Made by a program: the position numbers and the translations under genes. A stretch of 64,000 nucleotides of DNA from assembly GCF_001854125.1 (NCBI RefSeq), contig NZ_CP017715.1, positions 4,030,001-4,094,000 of the forward strand, given 5' to 3'. The stretch is from Marinobacter salinus (GTDB lineage: Bacteria; Pseudomonadota; Gammaproteobacteria; Pseudomonadales; Oleiphilaceae). The notes under the pieces were generated by a model. The model did no database searches, was not told where the DNA came from, and was given only the letters and a program-made list of their open reading frames with translations. Below, piece by piece: positions 1 through 8,776 of the stretch. Every line of letters starts with the position of its first letter. Within the stretch, counting starts at the first letter, position 1.

Positions 1-437
1 TTGAGGACGCAGTGGCCTCTTATCTTTTTAACAGTCAGCTACTGAACACGCCGGACGGCATGTTGCTGGCGGTGCCCGGAGAGTGCCGGGAAGTGGCTTC
101 AGTGAGCCGATACCTCGACGAGCTGGTGAAAGCCGGTGGGCCGATAACTGCGGTAGAAGTGTTCGACGTCAAACAATCCATGCGCAATGGCGGTGGCCCG
201 GCCTGCCTGCGTTTACGCGTCGTTCTGGACGATGACGAGCTCAAGGCCATGCACCGGGGCGTGCTGCTCACGGACCCGTTGTATGACCGGCTGACGACCT
301 GGGTAGAGGCCCATTACCGGGACCAGCTCTCCCAGGAGGATTTGGGCGACCCCATGCTGCTGGAAGAAGTACGCAAGGCCCTGGACGAACTGACCGGCAT
401 TCTCGGACTGGGGTCGATCTACGACTTCCAGCTTTAG
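1..437 (+). CDS. astB: N-succinylarginine dihydrolase AstB, C-terminal part (cut by window edge)
   Basis: This is the last ~145 residues of AstB, the second enzyme of the arginine succinyltransferase pathway, which hydrolyses N2-succinylarginine to succinylornithine, CO2 and ammonia. The frame is open to the left edge (EDAVASYLFNSQLL...), so the GTG at 12 is internal and the true start lies outside. The stretch NGGGPACLRLRVVL and the preceding SYLFNSQLL block are typical of the AstB C-terminus; the full protein is usually about 445 residues. The stop overlaps the end of the convergent TetR gene by 4 bases. AstE of the same pathway lies about 5 kb to the right on the other strand. Confidence 0.9.
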   Translation, partial: EDAVASYLFNSQLLNTPDGMLLAVPGECREVASVSRYLDELVKAGGPITAVEVFDVKQSMRNGGGPACLRLRVVLDDDELKAMHRGVLLTDPLYDRLTTWVEAHYRDQLSQEDLGDPMLLEEVRKALDELTGILGLGSIYDFQL

Positions 438-1081
438 GACGCGATGGACGTTGTCAGCATATCCATGGTGTGACGGATCAGATTGTCCGCCGAGAACGGC
501 TGGCCGGCGTCCCCGCTGGCGGTCCCCATCTCCGACTGGCACAACAGAATCACCCCGTGGAGCGCTCCACGGAGATAGAGTGCCGTTTGCGTGGGATCGG
601 TGATCCGCTCCCGGCTCATGGTGCCGTCTTCAAGGCCTTTCCTGATGGCTCCGACCATGAGCTCCATCAATTCCGATTTAGAGCACATCATTTCCTCTGC
701 CTGGCTTTCGTCCGCCTCGGCCATGGCGGTCGAAGCCTTGGTCAGTGCTGAGAAATAATCCGGTTCGTCCAGATAAAACCGGTAGTAGGCCTCGCCCATG
801 GCTGAAATCTGTGCCAGGCCAGTATCTGCGGTTTGCCTTGCTTCCTCGAAGCGGGCGGCCAGGCTCTGGCCTGCGCGAAGCATAATCCCCCGCTGAATGG
901 CGGCTTTATCCTTGAAATACACATACAGCAACGCTCTGCTGAGGCTGGCCGTGCGTGCGATATCGTCCATCGAGGTACGCTCGTAGCCCTTCTCGGAAAA
1001 CACCAGTTCGGCGGCGTCGAGAATCGCATCGTAGCGGGCCTGTTTCTCCCGTTCGCGGCGTGTTTTCAGTGGTTCGCTCAT
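434..1081 (-). CDS. TetR/AcrR-family transcriptional repressor
   Basis: A 215-residue regulator with an N-terminal TetR helix-turn-helix at about residues 15-60 (ILDAAELVFSEKGYERTSMDDIA, then SRALLYVYFKDK) and an all-helical C-terminal ligand/dimer domain. The ATG at 1081 is preferred; an in-frame TTG one codon upstream (1084) is possible. It is transcribed divergently from an RND efflux pair, with palindromic sites in between, so it most likely represses that pump and itself. The inducing ligand cannot be told from sequence. Confidence 0.9.
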   Translation of the reverse strand: MSEPLKTRREREKQARYDAILDAAELVFSEKGYERTSMDDIARTASLSRALLYVYFKDKAAIQRGIMLRAGQSLAARFEEARQTADTGLAQISAMGEAYYRFYLDEPDYFSALTKASTAMAEADESQAEEMMCSKSELMELMVGAIRKGLEDGTMSRERITDPTQTALYLRGALHGVILLCQSEMGTASGDAGQPFSADNLIRHTMDMLTTSIAS

Positions 1082-1144
1082 CAAGTCATCCGTTTGTGTG
1101 CAACTGCAGATGCATCATACCTGAAACCCTATAAAATCCGATTA

Positions 1145-1175
1145 TTGACAATGTGTCAAAGAATGACATTATGTC
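1145..1175. promoter_or_regulatory. Candidate TetR operators in the divergent efflux promoter
   Basis: Two inverted repeats lie back to back: TTGACA-ATG-TGTCAA at 1145-1159 (perfect 6-base arms) and GACAT-T-ATGTC at 1165-1175 (perfect 5-base arms). TTGACA also works as a -35 for the rightward efflux genes, with CATTAT 16 bases downstream as a weak -10, so a bound repressor would block RNA polymerase. Assignment to the neighbouring TetR protein is inference. Confidence 0.5.
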
Positions 1176-1245
1176 CATACGTCAATTGGGTATTTGAGGG
1201 AGCGGATACCCACAACCAGCAAGAGCATGAACGAAAGGACAACTC

Positions 1246-2325
1246 ATGAAGCCGTTTCCCCGTCCCCTTGCCATCGCGTTCCTGGTCGTTTTCCCGGTTC
1301 TGTTTGTCGGCTGTAAAGCTGGTGATGTGTCTTCAGAAGCCAAATCCCAATCGGTATCTGTGCGCGTGTCGGAAGTGACTGGAGGCCAGACACAGGAGAT
1401 TCCCCTTCGCTTCTCAGGGATCGTGCGTGCAACACAGCGGGCAACCCTGACATTCCAGGTCAGCGGAACGTTAAAAGAGCGTTCCGTGGAGCTGGGGCGC
1501 CGAGTGGAGGCGGGAGATATGTTGGCACGCGTTTACAACCCGGCCCTTGCCCCGGCCCGGGATTCGGCCCGTGCAAAACTGGACGAACTGGTGACCCAAT
1601 ATGACCAGGCCAAACGTGAGTGGGAGCGTTCCAGCCGGTTGCATGAGCGGGGTGTTGTGTCCGAGCAGAGCCTGGAGCAGATCGCCGCTCGAAGGGATGC
1701 CCTGAAGGCCAGTGTCGCAACGGCTGAGGCGGCACTGGCTGAGGCAACCCAGTTGCTGGATGAGAGTTCCCTGCGTGCGCCTTTTGCCGGTCGCGTTGAG
1801 GCTTTGCTGGTTGAACCTGACGAATTTGTGGCGGCTGGGCAGCCGGTGATGCGAATTTCTTCGCCGAAAGGGCGGGAGGTGGAAGTCAGGGTACCAGCCT
1901 ATTTGCTTCAACACGTGGTATTGGGGGAGGCACTGCCAGTCTGGTCAGTCCAGGACAGGTCTCAGCCTCCGCATACCGGTTCTGTCGTGGAGATTGCCCA
2001 GGCCGGTGCCATCCGGGGAGAGCTGCATCCGGTGCTGGTCAGTGTGCCCGTCAATACACTGGAACCGGGCGAGCCTGTGGAAGTGGGCATCACACCGACG
2101 CGGCTGTCTGCGACGACCGTTCCGTTGTTGTCGGTCATTCGCACGGCCAAAGGGACGGGCGTTTTTCGGGTACGGAATCGGGTAGCGAGCCGCATTCCCG
2201 TCAAGGTTGAGCGGGTGGTTGGCGAGCGGGTCGTAGTGCAGGCTGACGATCTCTCCCCGGGGGATCAGGTGGTCTATGCCGGCATGGCCCGCCTGACCGA
2301 TGGCGACACTGTGGAGGTGCGCTGA
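1246..2325 (+). CDS. RND efflux periplasmic adaptor (membrane fusion protein), lipoprotein
   Basis: A 359-residue HlyD/AcrA-type adaptor that links an inner-membrane RND pump to an outer-membrane channel. It starts with a lipoprotein signal (hydrophobic residues 8-21, lipobox FVGC with Cys23). Next come a lipoyl/barrel-sandwich half (VSGTLKERSVELGRRVEAGDML), a helical hairpin at about residues 105-165 rich in A/E/R, the second lipoyl half (LRAPFAGRVEALLVEPDEFV) and beta-barrel/MP domains. Its stop overlaps the pump start by one base (TGATG), so the two are co-translated. No outer-membrane factor gene is nearby; a shared TolC-type channel is likely. Confidence 0.92.
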   Translation: MKPFPRPLAIAFLVVFPVLFVGCKAGDVSSEAKSQSVSVRVSEVTGGQTQEIPLRFSGIVRATQRATLTFQVSGTLKERSVELGRRVEAGDMLARVYNPALAPARDSARAKLDELVTQYDQAKREWERSSRLHERGVVSEQSLEQIAARRDALKASVATAEAALAEATQLLDESSLRAPFAGRVEALLVEPDEFVAAGQPVMRISSPKGREVEVRVPAYLLQHVVLGEALPVWSVQDRSQPPHTGSVVEIAQAGAIRGELHPVLVSVPVNTLEPGEPVEVGITPTRLSATTVPLLSVIRTAKGTGVFRVRNRVASRIPVKVERVVGERVVVQADDLSPGDQVVYAGMARLTDGDTVEVR

Positions 2326-5300
2326 TGACTCGCAGACTGCTTGGCTATCAGCGTCTGCTGGGCATGGTTGTTACCATGTTGTGCCTGCTGGGTATTGCCG
2401 CCTACAGCACGATGCCCCGCCAGGAGGATCCTTCTTTTCCGTACCGGGCAGGGATGATTACGGTGAATTACCCGGGTGCCAATGCCGACGCCGTTGAGCG
2501 ACTGGTCTTGCAGCCTCTTGCTGATGAATTGCGCCAGGTAGAAGAAGTGGATTACACCCAGGGCACGGCGCGAACCGGGGTTGCCCTGATGAAGCTGCGC
2601 CTCAACGACACCATTTACGACACGGATCCGGCGTGGGACCGCGTGCGGCTGGCCATGGAGCGAGCCAGGAGCGATTTCCCCGATGACGTGGGCCAGATGG
2701 CACTGGATGACCGGTTGATCGACATTCCTGCCATCGTGCTGGCAGTGGGCGGATCGCCTTCCGTCACTGAGCTCACCGGGGTGGCTGAACGCCTGAAGCA
2801 GAACCTTTCTGACATTAACGGAGTGTCGCGTATCGGGCTGGAGGGCGATGCCGATGAGCAGATTACCCTAGCTCTGGATGACGCGGCTCTCTATCGGCTG
2901 GGGATTTCACCAGCCCGCGTGATGGAGACTCTCGCGCGCCGTAACCAGACTATTCCAGGCGGTTTTGTGGTGGTGGATGGTCGGCGCCTGTCTGTATTGC
3001 CAAACAGCGAGTTCGCCGACATTGATGCAATCAGGGCCACGCCGATAGAGCTTCCGGACGGCTCCCAGGTTCCTCTGGCCGCTGCCGCTGATGTCTGGCG
3101 CGGCCCTTCTGAACCTCTGCAGCCGGAAACCTGGTATGACGGAGAAAGAGTCGTTCTGCTTTCCGTTATTATGGAAGAGGGCACCACGGATGCCATTCGT
3201 TTTGGCAAGCGTGTGCGGGAGCGGGTTGAACAGGTACGCGCCGAGTTTGACCCTTACGAAATCCGGGAAATGTTCTTCCAGCCTGACAAGGTAGAGGAGC
3301 GCCTCGACAACCTTGCCTGGAGCCTTGTCCTGTCAGTGCTCATCATCGTTGCAGTGGTGTTTACCGGCATGGGCATCCGTATGGGGCTTCTGGTTGCCTC
3401 TATTCTCCCCATGGTGGCGCTGATCAGTATCGGCCTTTATGATCTCGGCGGTGGCGTGTTGCACCAGATAGCGGTCATCGGAATGGTTATTTCCCTGGGT
3501 ATCCTGATCGACAACGCTATCGTGATCGTTGAGAGTATCCAGGGTTATCTTGATCATGGTATGCGTCGACTGGATGCCTTGCGCCAGGCCGTCAGTGAGC
3601 TTGCCGGGCCCCTGGGCGCCTCGACCGGCACCACGCTGGCGGCATTTGCGCCCCTGTTGCTGTCAAAAGGCGGGGCCGCAGACTTTACCCGAGGCGTGCC
3701 GGTGATGATCATGCTGACTCTTTCCGTCAGCTACCTGCTTGCAATTTCGGCCGTGCCTCTACTCGCGGCCCGCTTCCTGAAACCCCGCCACAATGCCGGA
3801 AGCAACCGCCTGATGGGGCTGGCCCGTTTTCTTGGCGGCCTGGTTTCCCGTTACCCTCGTGCATTGATCGCCGGAGGCGCGATACTGGTAGCGGCCAGTG
3901 TTGCACTGACGCCCTTCATGGCCCAGCAGTTTTTCCCGAACGCCGATCGGCCAAGGGTCATTGTCGAACTTTACATGCCCGAGGGTACGGATCAGAGCCG
4001 GACGGCGGAAGCCGCGGCGATGCTTGAGGGCATGGTCAGGACACGGCCTGATGCCCTTGAAGTTCACCGGTTTGTTGGCTTCACCGGACCGACCTTTTAC
4101 TACAACCTCCAACGCGCACCTCAGGCGCCAAACCGGGCCCGCCTTGTTATCCGGACGCCCACGTTGGCCGATACTACGGAAATGATCCGTTGGGTTCGCA
4201 CCCATGTGAAAGAGGAAATGCCGGAGCTGGATGTGACTGTCGGCATTCTCGGCCAGGGGCCGCCCCGCGCTGCGCCGATCGAGCTGCGTGTATACCACGC
4301 CAGTGATGAGATGCGTGCGGAAGCTGTAGAACGGGTTTTTGCCAGTCTTCGGGGCGTAGAGGGAACTGTGGACGTCCGTCACGACCTCGACATTGGGGTG
4401 CCAAGCATTGCTATCAATGTGGACGATGCAACGGCGGCCAGGTATGGGCTGACCCGTGCCGACGTGGCCCGGAGCCTTTACGGCCAGAGCTTTGGTATTG
4501 TCGCCGAGCGCTATCGCCAGGAGGATGACCCCATCCCTCTGGTCCTGCGCTCCCGGGAAGGAACGGCGCTGTCGCTTTCGCGTTTGCTGTCTGTGAACAT
4601 TTATAACGACCGGGGTGATGCCATACCACTGGCTGCGGTGGCGAGCGTTCAAACCAGTTGGGAGCCGGCCGCACGTTATCTTCGCGATGGCGTGAGAATG
4701 AATACGGTGACGGCCAACCTGCAAACCGGTTACGGGTTCAGTCAGGCACTGGAGGGCCTGTATCAGACGCTTGAAGATAACCCGCTGCCGACAGGAACCC
4801 GGCTCGAAATGGGAGGCGATGCGGAAGGTTCGGGCGAAGCCAACGGAGCACTGTTGACTGCAGCGCCCATAGGCATACTTCTACTGCTGTTTTTTCTGTT
4901 GTTGCAGTTTAATTCGTTTCGCCGGGTCGGAATTATCCTGCTGACCGTGCCACTGGCGACCGTTGGCATTTTCCCCGGCCTGGTGTTGTCCGGATCGCCA
5001 TTTGGCTTTCAGTCGTTGCTGGGGGTGATTGCCCTGGTTGGCATTGTGGTGAATAACGCCATTGTTCTGCTGGACGTTATGGACCGGGAGCTGGAGAACG
5101 GTGAGGGTATCCGCAGTGCTGTGCGCAAAGCCGTAGAGCAACGAACCCGGCCAATACTGCTGACCACCGCGACCACCGTAGCCGGGCTGCTGCCGCTGGC
5201 GTTCTCCAGTTCCACCCTTTGGCCGCCCATGGCATGGGCCATCATATCGGGCTTGCTGGCCTCGACGGTCCTGACCCTGCTGATCATCCCGGCCGTGTGT

Positions 5301-5351
5301 ACGCAGTTGATCAGGGTTTGTGTGGCTGAGCCTGAAAACGCGCCAGCCTGA
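2325..5351 (+). CDS. RND-family efflux pump, inner-membrane permease
   Basis: A 1008-residue AcrB-like transporter that uses the proton gradient to expel substrates, with the adaptor encoded just upstream. There is one N-terminal membrane helix, two large periplasmic loops, and helix clusters near residues 330-480 and 845-1000. In the first cluster the proton-relay position reads GILIDNAIVIVE, with Asp-Asn where AcrB has Asp-Asp; the second reads GIVVNNAIVLLD, with Asn at the AcrB Lys940 position. Such variants occur in other RND subfamilies, so this is probably not inactive but is not a close AcrB orthologue. Substrate is unknown. Confidence 0.92.
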   Translation: MTRRLLGYQRLLGMVVTMLCLLGIAAYSTMPRQEDPSFPYRAGMITVNYPGANADAVERLVLQPLADELRQVEEVDYTQGTARTGVALMKLRLNDTIYDTDPAWDRVRLAMERARSDFPDDVGQMALDDRLIDIPAIVLAVGGSPSVTELTGVAERLKQNLSDINGVSRIGLEGDADEQITLALDDAALYRLGISPARVMETLARRNQTIPGGFVVVDGRRLSVLPNSEFADIDAIRATPIELPDGSQVPLAAAADVWRGPSEPLQPETWYDGERVVLLSVIMEEGTTDAIRFGKRVRERVEQVRAEFDPYEIREMFFQPDKVEERLDNLAWSLVLSVLIIVAVVFTGMGIRMGLLVASILPMVALISIGLYDLGGGVLHQIAVIGMVISLGILIDNAIVIVESIQGYLDHGMRRLDALRQAVSELAGPLGASTGTTLAAFAPLLLSKGGAADFTRGVPVMIMLTLSVSYLLAISAVPLLAARFLKPRHNAGSNRLMGLARFLGGLVSRYPRALIAGGAILVAASVALTPFMAQQFFPNADRPRVIVELYMPEGTDQSRTAEAAAMLEGMVRTRPDALEVHRFVGFTGPTFYYNLQRAPQAPNRARLVIRTPTLADTTEMIRWVRTHVKEEMPELDVTVGILGQGPPRAAPIELRVYHASDEMRAEAVERVFASLRGVEGTVDVRHDLDIGVPSIAINVDDATAARYGLTRADVARSLYGQSFGIVAERYRQEDDPIPLVLRSREGTALSLSRLLSVNIYNDRGDAIPLAAVASVQTSWEPAARYLRDGVRMNTVTANLQTGYGFSQALEGLYQTLEDNPLPTGTRLEMGGDAEGSGEANGALLTAAPIGILLLLFFLLLQFNSFRRVGIILLTVPLATVGIFPGLVLSGSPFGFQSLLGVIALVGIVVNNAIVLLDVMDRELENGEGIRSAVRKAVEQRTRPILLTTATTVAGLLPLAFSSSTLWPPMAWAIISGLLASTVLTLLIIPAVCTQLIRVCVAEPENAPA

Positions 5352-5357
5352 CCGGTG

Positions 5358-5401
5358 TAATGATCAGGCCCCGGAGACGGCTTTCCGGGCTCTGATCATT
5401 A
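5358..5401. terminator. Long inverted repeat between convergent efflux and astE genes
   Basis: TAATGATCAG at 5358-5367 is repeated inverted as CTGATCATTA at 5392-5401, with an inner CCCGGA/TCCGGG stem, giving a stem of about 16 pairs around a GACGGCTT loop. It overlaps the last codons and stop of astE (stop at 5364-5366). There is no long T-run, but position between convergent genes suggests a bidirectional transcription stop. Confidence 0.6.
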
Positions 5402-6413
5402 AGCCAACCCGCTGGCCAACCGGCACATCCCGGTTCGGGAACACGATGGCTTCCGGTATGTCGCCAACTCTGTAGCACGTGGCGCCGTCTTCCCAGATGA
5501 CGGTGCCGGGCGCGTACTCGGTAAAGTTTGCAACATCATCGGGAACATGGAACTGAAAGCTTTTCCCGGTATTCAGAATTTCATGGACTACTTCAAACAC
5601 CGTCATATCCGCAAATGGCGCCTTTGGCATGGGCGCTGCGGCACCTCGGAAGCGTCGACGTAAAGCATCCCGGATGCCGGTAAAGCGGGTCAGGTCGTTC
5701 TGTCCAAACGGCTGGACCTTGCCCAGCTCCACTGTAAAACTCTCAGCGCCCAGCACAGACGAAGTAAACGATGAAAAGGTCGTTCCGGCCTTGTGTTGAA
5801 GCAGCAGCGTATCCACCTGGGCTTCCAGCAGGAAGTCACATTGGGAAGCCTCGACCTGTCGGCCTGCTACAAACGGATACAGCGCAAATTTTTCCCGCCG
5901 GGAAGGGCGGATTGCCGTGTGCAAATCATAGTGCGAGAGCTTTCCCGAATGTGTCGCGGAAAATTCCCGGCAGAGTGCCTCAATCTGCCGGGCCCTCGCC
6001 GCCTCTGGTAGCTCCCGATACTCTGGTTTGTTGTGGGCACCGTGGAACAGCCTGTTCATATTTGCCTCGAGAAACCGCTCACCTGCGACCATCGCGGGTG
6101 GGTTGCCCATTATCAGCAACAGTGGGCAGGCCAGTTCCCAGTCGCCATTCAACAGTTCGTTTACGAGGCCGTTCAGTACCTCAATCGGGGCGGTTTCATT
6201 ACCGTGTACGCCGGCAGAAACGATGAGTGCTTCGTTGTTTGGGTTCGGCCGACCCGGAGAAGGGTGCAGCTCCAGGACCCCAACAGTGCTTCGGGTAATA
6301 CTGGCGCCGTCAGTTAATCTTGTGGCGGACGCGGGTAGGCTCGAGGAAGCGTTGGTCAGGGTGTGATCGAGCCAGTCTGAAGAGTTATCAAAGAGGTTCT
6401 GGTGTGCTGTCAT
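5364..6413 (-). CDS. astE: Succinylglutamate desuccinylase
   Basis: AstE (349 residues) is a zinc enzyme of the aspartoacylase/carboxypeptidase fold that performs the last step of the arginine succinyltransferase pathway, splitting N-succinylglutamate into succinate and glutamate. The zinc site is visible as H70-x-x-E73 (AGVHGNETAP) and H165 (HYDLHTAIR). Length is close to the family norm (~320-350). It is the last gene of the minus-strand run that also carries the basic amino-acid ABC importer, 41 bases after the permease gene, so uptake and catabolism are probably co-expressed. Confidence 0.93.
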   Translation of the reverse strand: MTAHQNLFDNSSDWLDHTLTNASSSLPASATRLTDGASITRSTVGVLELHPSPGRPNPNNEALIVSAGVHGNETAPIEVLNGLVNELLNGDWELACPLLLIMGNPPAMVAGERFLEANMNRLFHGAHNKPEYRELPEAARARQIEALCREFSATHSGKLSHYDLHTAIRPSRREKFALYPFVAGRQVEASQCDFLLEAQVDTLLLQHKAGTTFSSFTSSVLGAESFTVELGKVQPFGQNDLTRFTGIRDALRRRFRGAAAPMPKAPFADMTVFEVVHEILNTGKSFQFHVPDDVANFTEYAPGTVIWEDGATCYRVGDIPEAIVFPNRDVPVGQRVGLMIRARKAVSGA

Positions 6414-6454
6414 CTGAATCCCAGTCCGGGCACAAAGATCCTGGAAAGTAAGCG

Positions 6455-7177
6455 TCAGGAGCCGACAGGCCTCTGGTGTCGCAAAAGATGGTTCTCAAGT
6501 TTGCGGAACGCGAACACGAGAATAAAGGTCAGCGTCAAATAGATCAGGGCGACAAAGATAAAGGCATCGAATGGCGCATAAAACCGCGAGTAAATGTTAC
6601 GGGCTGCACCGGTCAGATCCACAATGGTTACCACGCTGGCAATGGCACTGGAGTGCAGCATGAAAATAACCTCATTGGAGTACGCCTGAACTGCCCGGCG
6701 AGAAGCACTTGGCAAAACAATTCTGCGCATCCGCATAAGCCAGTTCATGCCGTAGGCCTTGGCAGCCTCAATCTCGCCATGGGGTGTAGAAATAATCGCA
6801 CCCCGAATGATTTCCGTGGTGTAGGCACAGGTATTCAGGGCGAACGCCAGCAGGGCGGGGTAAAACGGTTCCCGGAAAATTTCCCACCAGAAGGTTTCCT
6901 GAATGCCAGGGACCTGAGCAATTCCATAGTAAATGATGTAAAGCTGGATCAGCAGCGGCGTGCCACGGAACAGATAGGTGTAAAGCCAGACTGGCCCGGA
7001 TATAAACGGATTCTTTACTGTCCGCAGAATGGCCAGCGGTACGGCAAAGATCAGCCCGATAACCAGCGATAAAAACACCAGTTGAACGGTATGCACCAGA
7101 CCGTCCCAGTATTCCATGATGGTCATGGCGGTAAAGATTTCATTCTGGTCCAGCAACTGGGCGATAAAGTCAGGCAT
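6455..7177 (-). CDS. aotM: Basic amino-acid ABC transporter permease (HisM/AotM type)
   Basis: A 240-residue inner-membrane permease with about five membrane helices and the conserved EAA-type loop (GEIEAAKAYGMNWLMRMRRIVLPSA). It pairs with the second permease 3 bases upstream, the ATPase and the binding protein to form a type I importer of the histidine/lysine-arginine-ornithine group. Linkage to astE points to arginine or ornithine as cargo. The aot name rests on similarity and context only. Confidence 0.85.
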   Translation of the reverse strand: MPDFIAQLLDQNEIFTAMTIMEYWDGLVHTVQLVFLSLVIGLIFAVPLAILRTVKNPFISGPVWLYTYLFRGTPLLIQLYIIYYGIAQVPGIQETFWWEIFREPFYPALLAFALNTCAYTTEIIRGAIISTPHGEIEAAKAYGMNWLMRMRRIVLPSASRRAVQAYSNEVIFMLHSSAIASVVTIVDLTGAARNIYSRFYAPFDAFIFVALIYLTLTFILVFAFRKLENHLLRHQRPVGS

Positions 7178-7180
7178 GTC

Positions 7181-7885
7181 TCATCCCCCCTGGACCACGC
7201 CAACATTGGCGCGCTTGTCGAGCCACTTGATAAACAGCTCTGAACCGGCGGTCAGCGACAGATACACAAACGCGACCGGAATGAAAAAGTGAAATGGCAT
7301 TCGTTCGGCCTTGGCCGCCTCCTCGGCTACACGCACCATATCCGTCAGCCCGATAATGGAAACCAGGGCTGTGGTTTTCAGCAACACCTGCCAGTTGTTC
7401 CCAATGCCTGGAAGCGCATGGCGCAGCATCTGCGGAAAAATAATGCGGCGGAAAGTATGCCAGCGGGTAAAACCGTAGGCCCTTGCGGCCTCAATCTGGC
7501 CCTTTTCCACGGCAAGGAATGCGCCCCTGAAGGTTTCCGTCATGTAGGCACCAAAAATCAGCCCTATGGTTACTACGCCGGAAATAAAGGGGTCAAACTG
7601 AAAGAAGAAATCGACCTCATAAGCCTCCCAGATCCAGTCTGAAATGGCATTAACCATGACTTGCCCGCCGTAATAAAAGAGCAGCATCATAACCAGGTCC
7701 GGCACACCCCGAATCAACGTGGTGTAACCCGTTGCAATGCCTTTGGCGAGGCGGTTGCCGGATAGCTTGGAAGACGCACCTATCAACCCGAGGGTGAGGG
7801 ACAGCGCAAGGGAGAGGAAGGCCAGTTCAATGGTGACCACTGCTCCGTCCAGTAATTCCGGGCCATAGCCTTTCAGATCGAGCAT
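7181..7885 (-). CDS. aotQ: Basic amino-acid ABC transporter permease (HisQ/AotQ type)
   Basis: A 234-residue permease with about five membrane helices and an EAA loop (GQIEAARAYGFTRWHTFRRI, then FPQML). It forms the heterodimeric channel with the next gene, 3 bases downstream. A strong stem-loop separates it from the binding-protein gene upstream, which would let the binding protein be made in excess. Confidence 0.85.
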   Translation of the reverse strand: MLDLKGYGPELLDGAVVTIELAFLSLALSLTLGLIGASSKLSGNRLAKGIATGYTTLIRGVPDLVMMLLFYYGGQVMVNAISDWIWEAYEVDFFFQFDPFISGVVTIGLIFGAYMTETFRGAFLAVEKGQIEAARAYGFTRWHTFRRIIFPQMLRHALPGIGNNWQVLLKTTALVSIIGLTDMVRVAEEAAKAERMPFHFFIPVAFVYLSLTAGSELFIKWLDKRANVGVVQGG

Positions 7886-7901
7886 GGAAGAGTCCGGTAG
7901 T

Positions 7902-7929
7902 CAGGGGTGGCTGTTACAGCCACCCCCTG
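7902..7929 (-). terminator. Intergenic stem-loop between binding-protein and permease genes
   Basis: CAGGGGTGGCTG pairs with CAGCCACCCCCTG (one bulged C) around a TTA loop. There is no U-run after it in the direction of transcription. In solute-binding-protein operons such hairpins commonly protect the upstream mRNA or cause partial termination, giving more binding protein than permease; that role here is inference. Confidence 0.6.
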
Positions 7930-7935
7930 GCAGTT

Positions 7936-8691
7936 TTACATCTTGATGTCGTAATTGAAGTACTTCTGCATGATGGTGTCGTACGTGCCATCATTTTTCA
8001 GCTTCTTAAGCGTTGAGTTAACCTTTGCCGCCAGATCTTTGTCACGCTTGCGCATTGCAACCCCGACGCCCTGGCCCAGCTTGACGGGCTCGCCCACTTC
8101 AACGAAGCCTTCTTTGGTCAGGATGGTTTGCTCGCCTACAGGGTAATCCACGAACACAACGTCCAGGCGCTGGCCTTCGAGATCCAGAACCATGTCGTCA
8201 GCCGTGGTGTAACGCTTGATACTGACAATGCCGCCCATGTTTTCAGTCACATAGGTGTCCATAGTGGTGCCACGCTGGACGCCAACGGTTTTGCCTTCCA
8301 TAGCGTCCATATCAGTTACGTCAGTGCTGAACCCTTCACGGGCGAACCAGCCGCCTGGTGTGTTGTAGTATGGCTCAGAGAACAAGACACGCTCGGCACG
8401 CTCCTCGGTGATGGACATGGAGGACATGATGGCGTCGTACTTGCGAGCCACCAGGCCAGGAATCATTCCGTCCCAGGCCTGAATAACGAATTCGCAGTCG
8501 GCTTTCATTTCTGCACACATCGCTTCGGCCAGTTCGATTTCAAAGCCGGTCAGCTCGCCATTTTCACCCTTGTATTCAAACGGCTCGTAAGGCACGTCAA
8601 AGGCCAGGCGGATCTCTTTCCAGTCCTTCGCCTGCACGGTACCGGCCGCCATGGCCAGGGCACAGCTCGCTGCAACAATCAGTTTTTTCAT
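7936..8691 (-). CDS. aotJ: Basic amino-acid ABC transporter periplasmic binding protein
   Basis: A 251-residue type II solute-binding protein of the lysine/arginine/ornithine group. A Sec signal peptide is clear (MKKLIVAASCALAMAAGTVQA), followed by the mature start KDWKEIRLAFDVPYEPFEYK. The family features GELTGFEIELAEAMCAEM and SSMSITEERAERVLFSEPYY are both present. It captures cargo in the periplasm for the two permeases downstream. Arginine or ornithine is the expected ligand from the link to astE. Confidence 0.88.
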   Translation of the reverse strand: MKKLIVAASCALAMAAGTVQAKDWKEIRLAFDVPYEPFEYKGENGELTGFEIELAEAMCAEMKADCEFVIQAWDGMIPGLVARKYDAIMSSMSITEERAERVLFSEPYYNTPGGWFAREGFSTDVTDMDAMEGKTVGVQRGTTMDTYVTENMGGIVSIKRYTTADDMVLDLEGQRLDVVFVDYPVGEQTILTKEGFVEVGEPVKLGQGVGVAMRKRDKDLAAKVNSTLKKLKNDGTYDTIMQKYFNYDIKM

Positions 8692-8776
8692 GTGTCACTT
8701 CTCCAGTGGTTTGCCTTTTGGGCTTATTTTTTATGGACGTTTTGCATCCAATACGGACTCAAGATAGCACCGTGTG

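Noticed and set aside
3759..4724. Long open frame on the minus strand (321 codons) inside the RND permease gene
   Set aside because: It is fully antisense to a clear permease gene, rich in His/Arg/Gly and matches no family; a shadow of GC-rich codon use.
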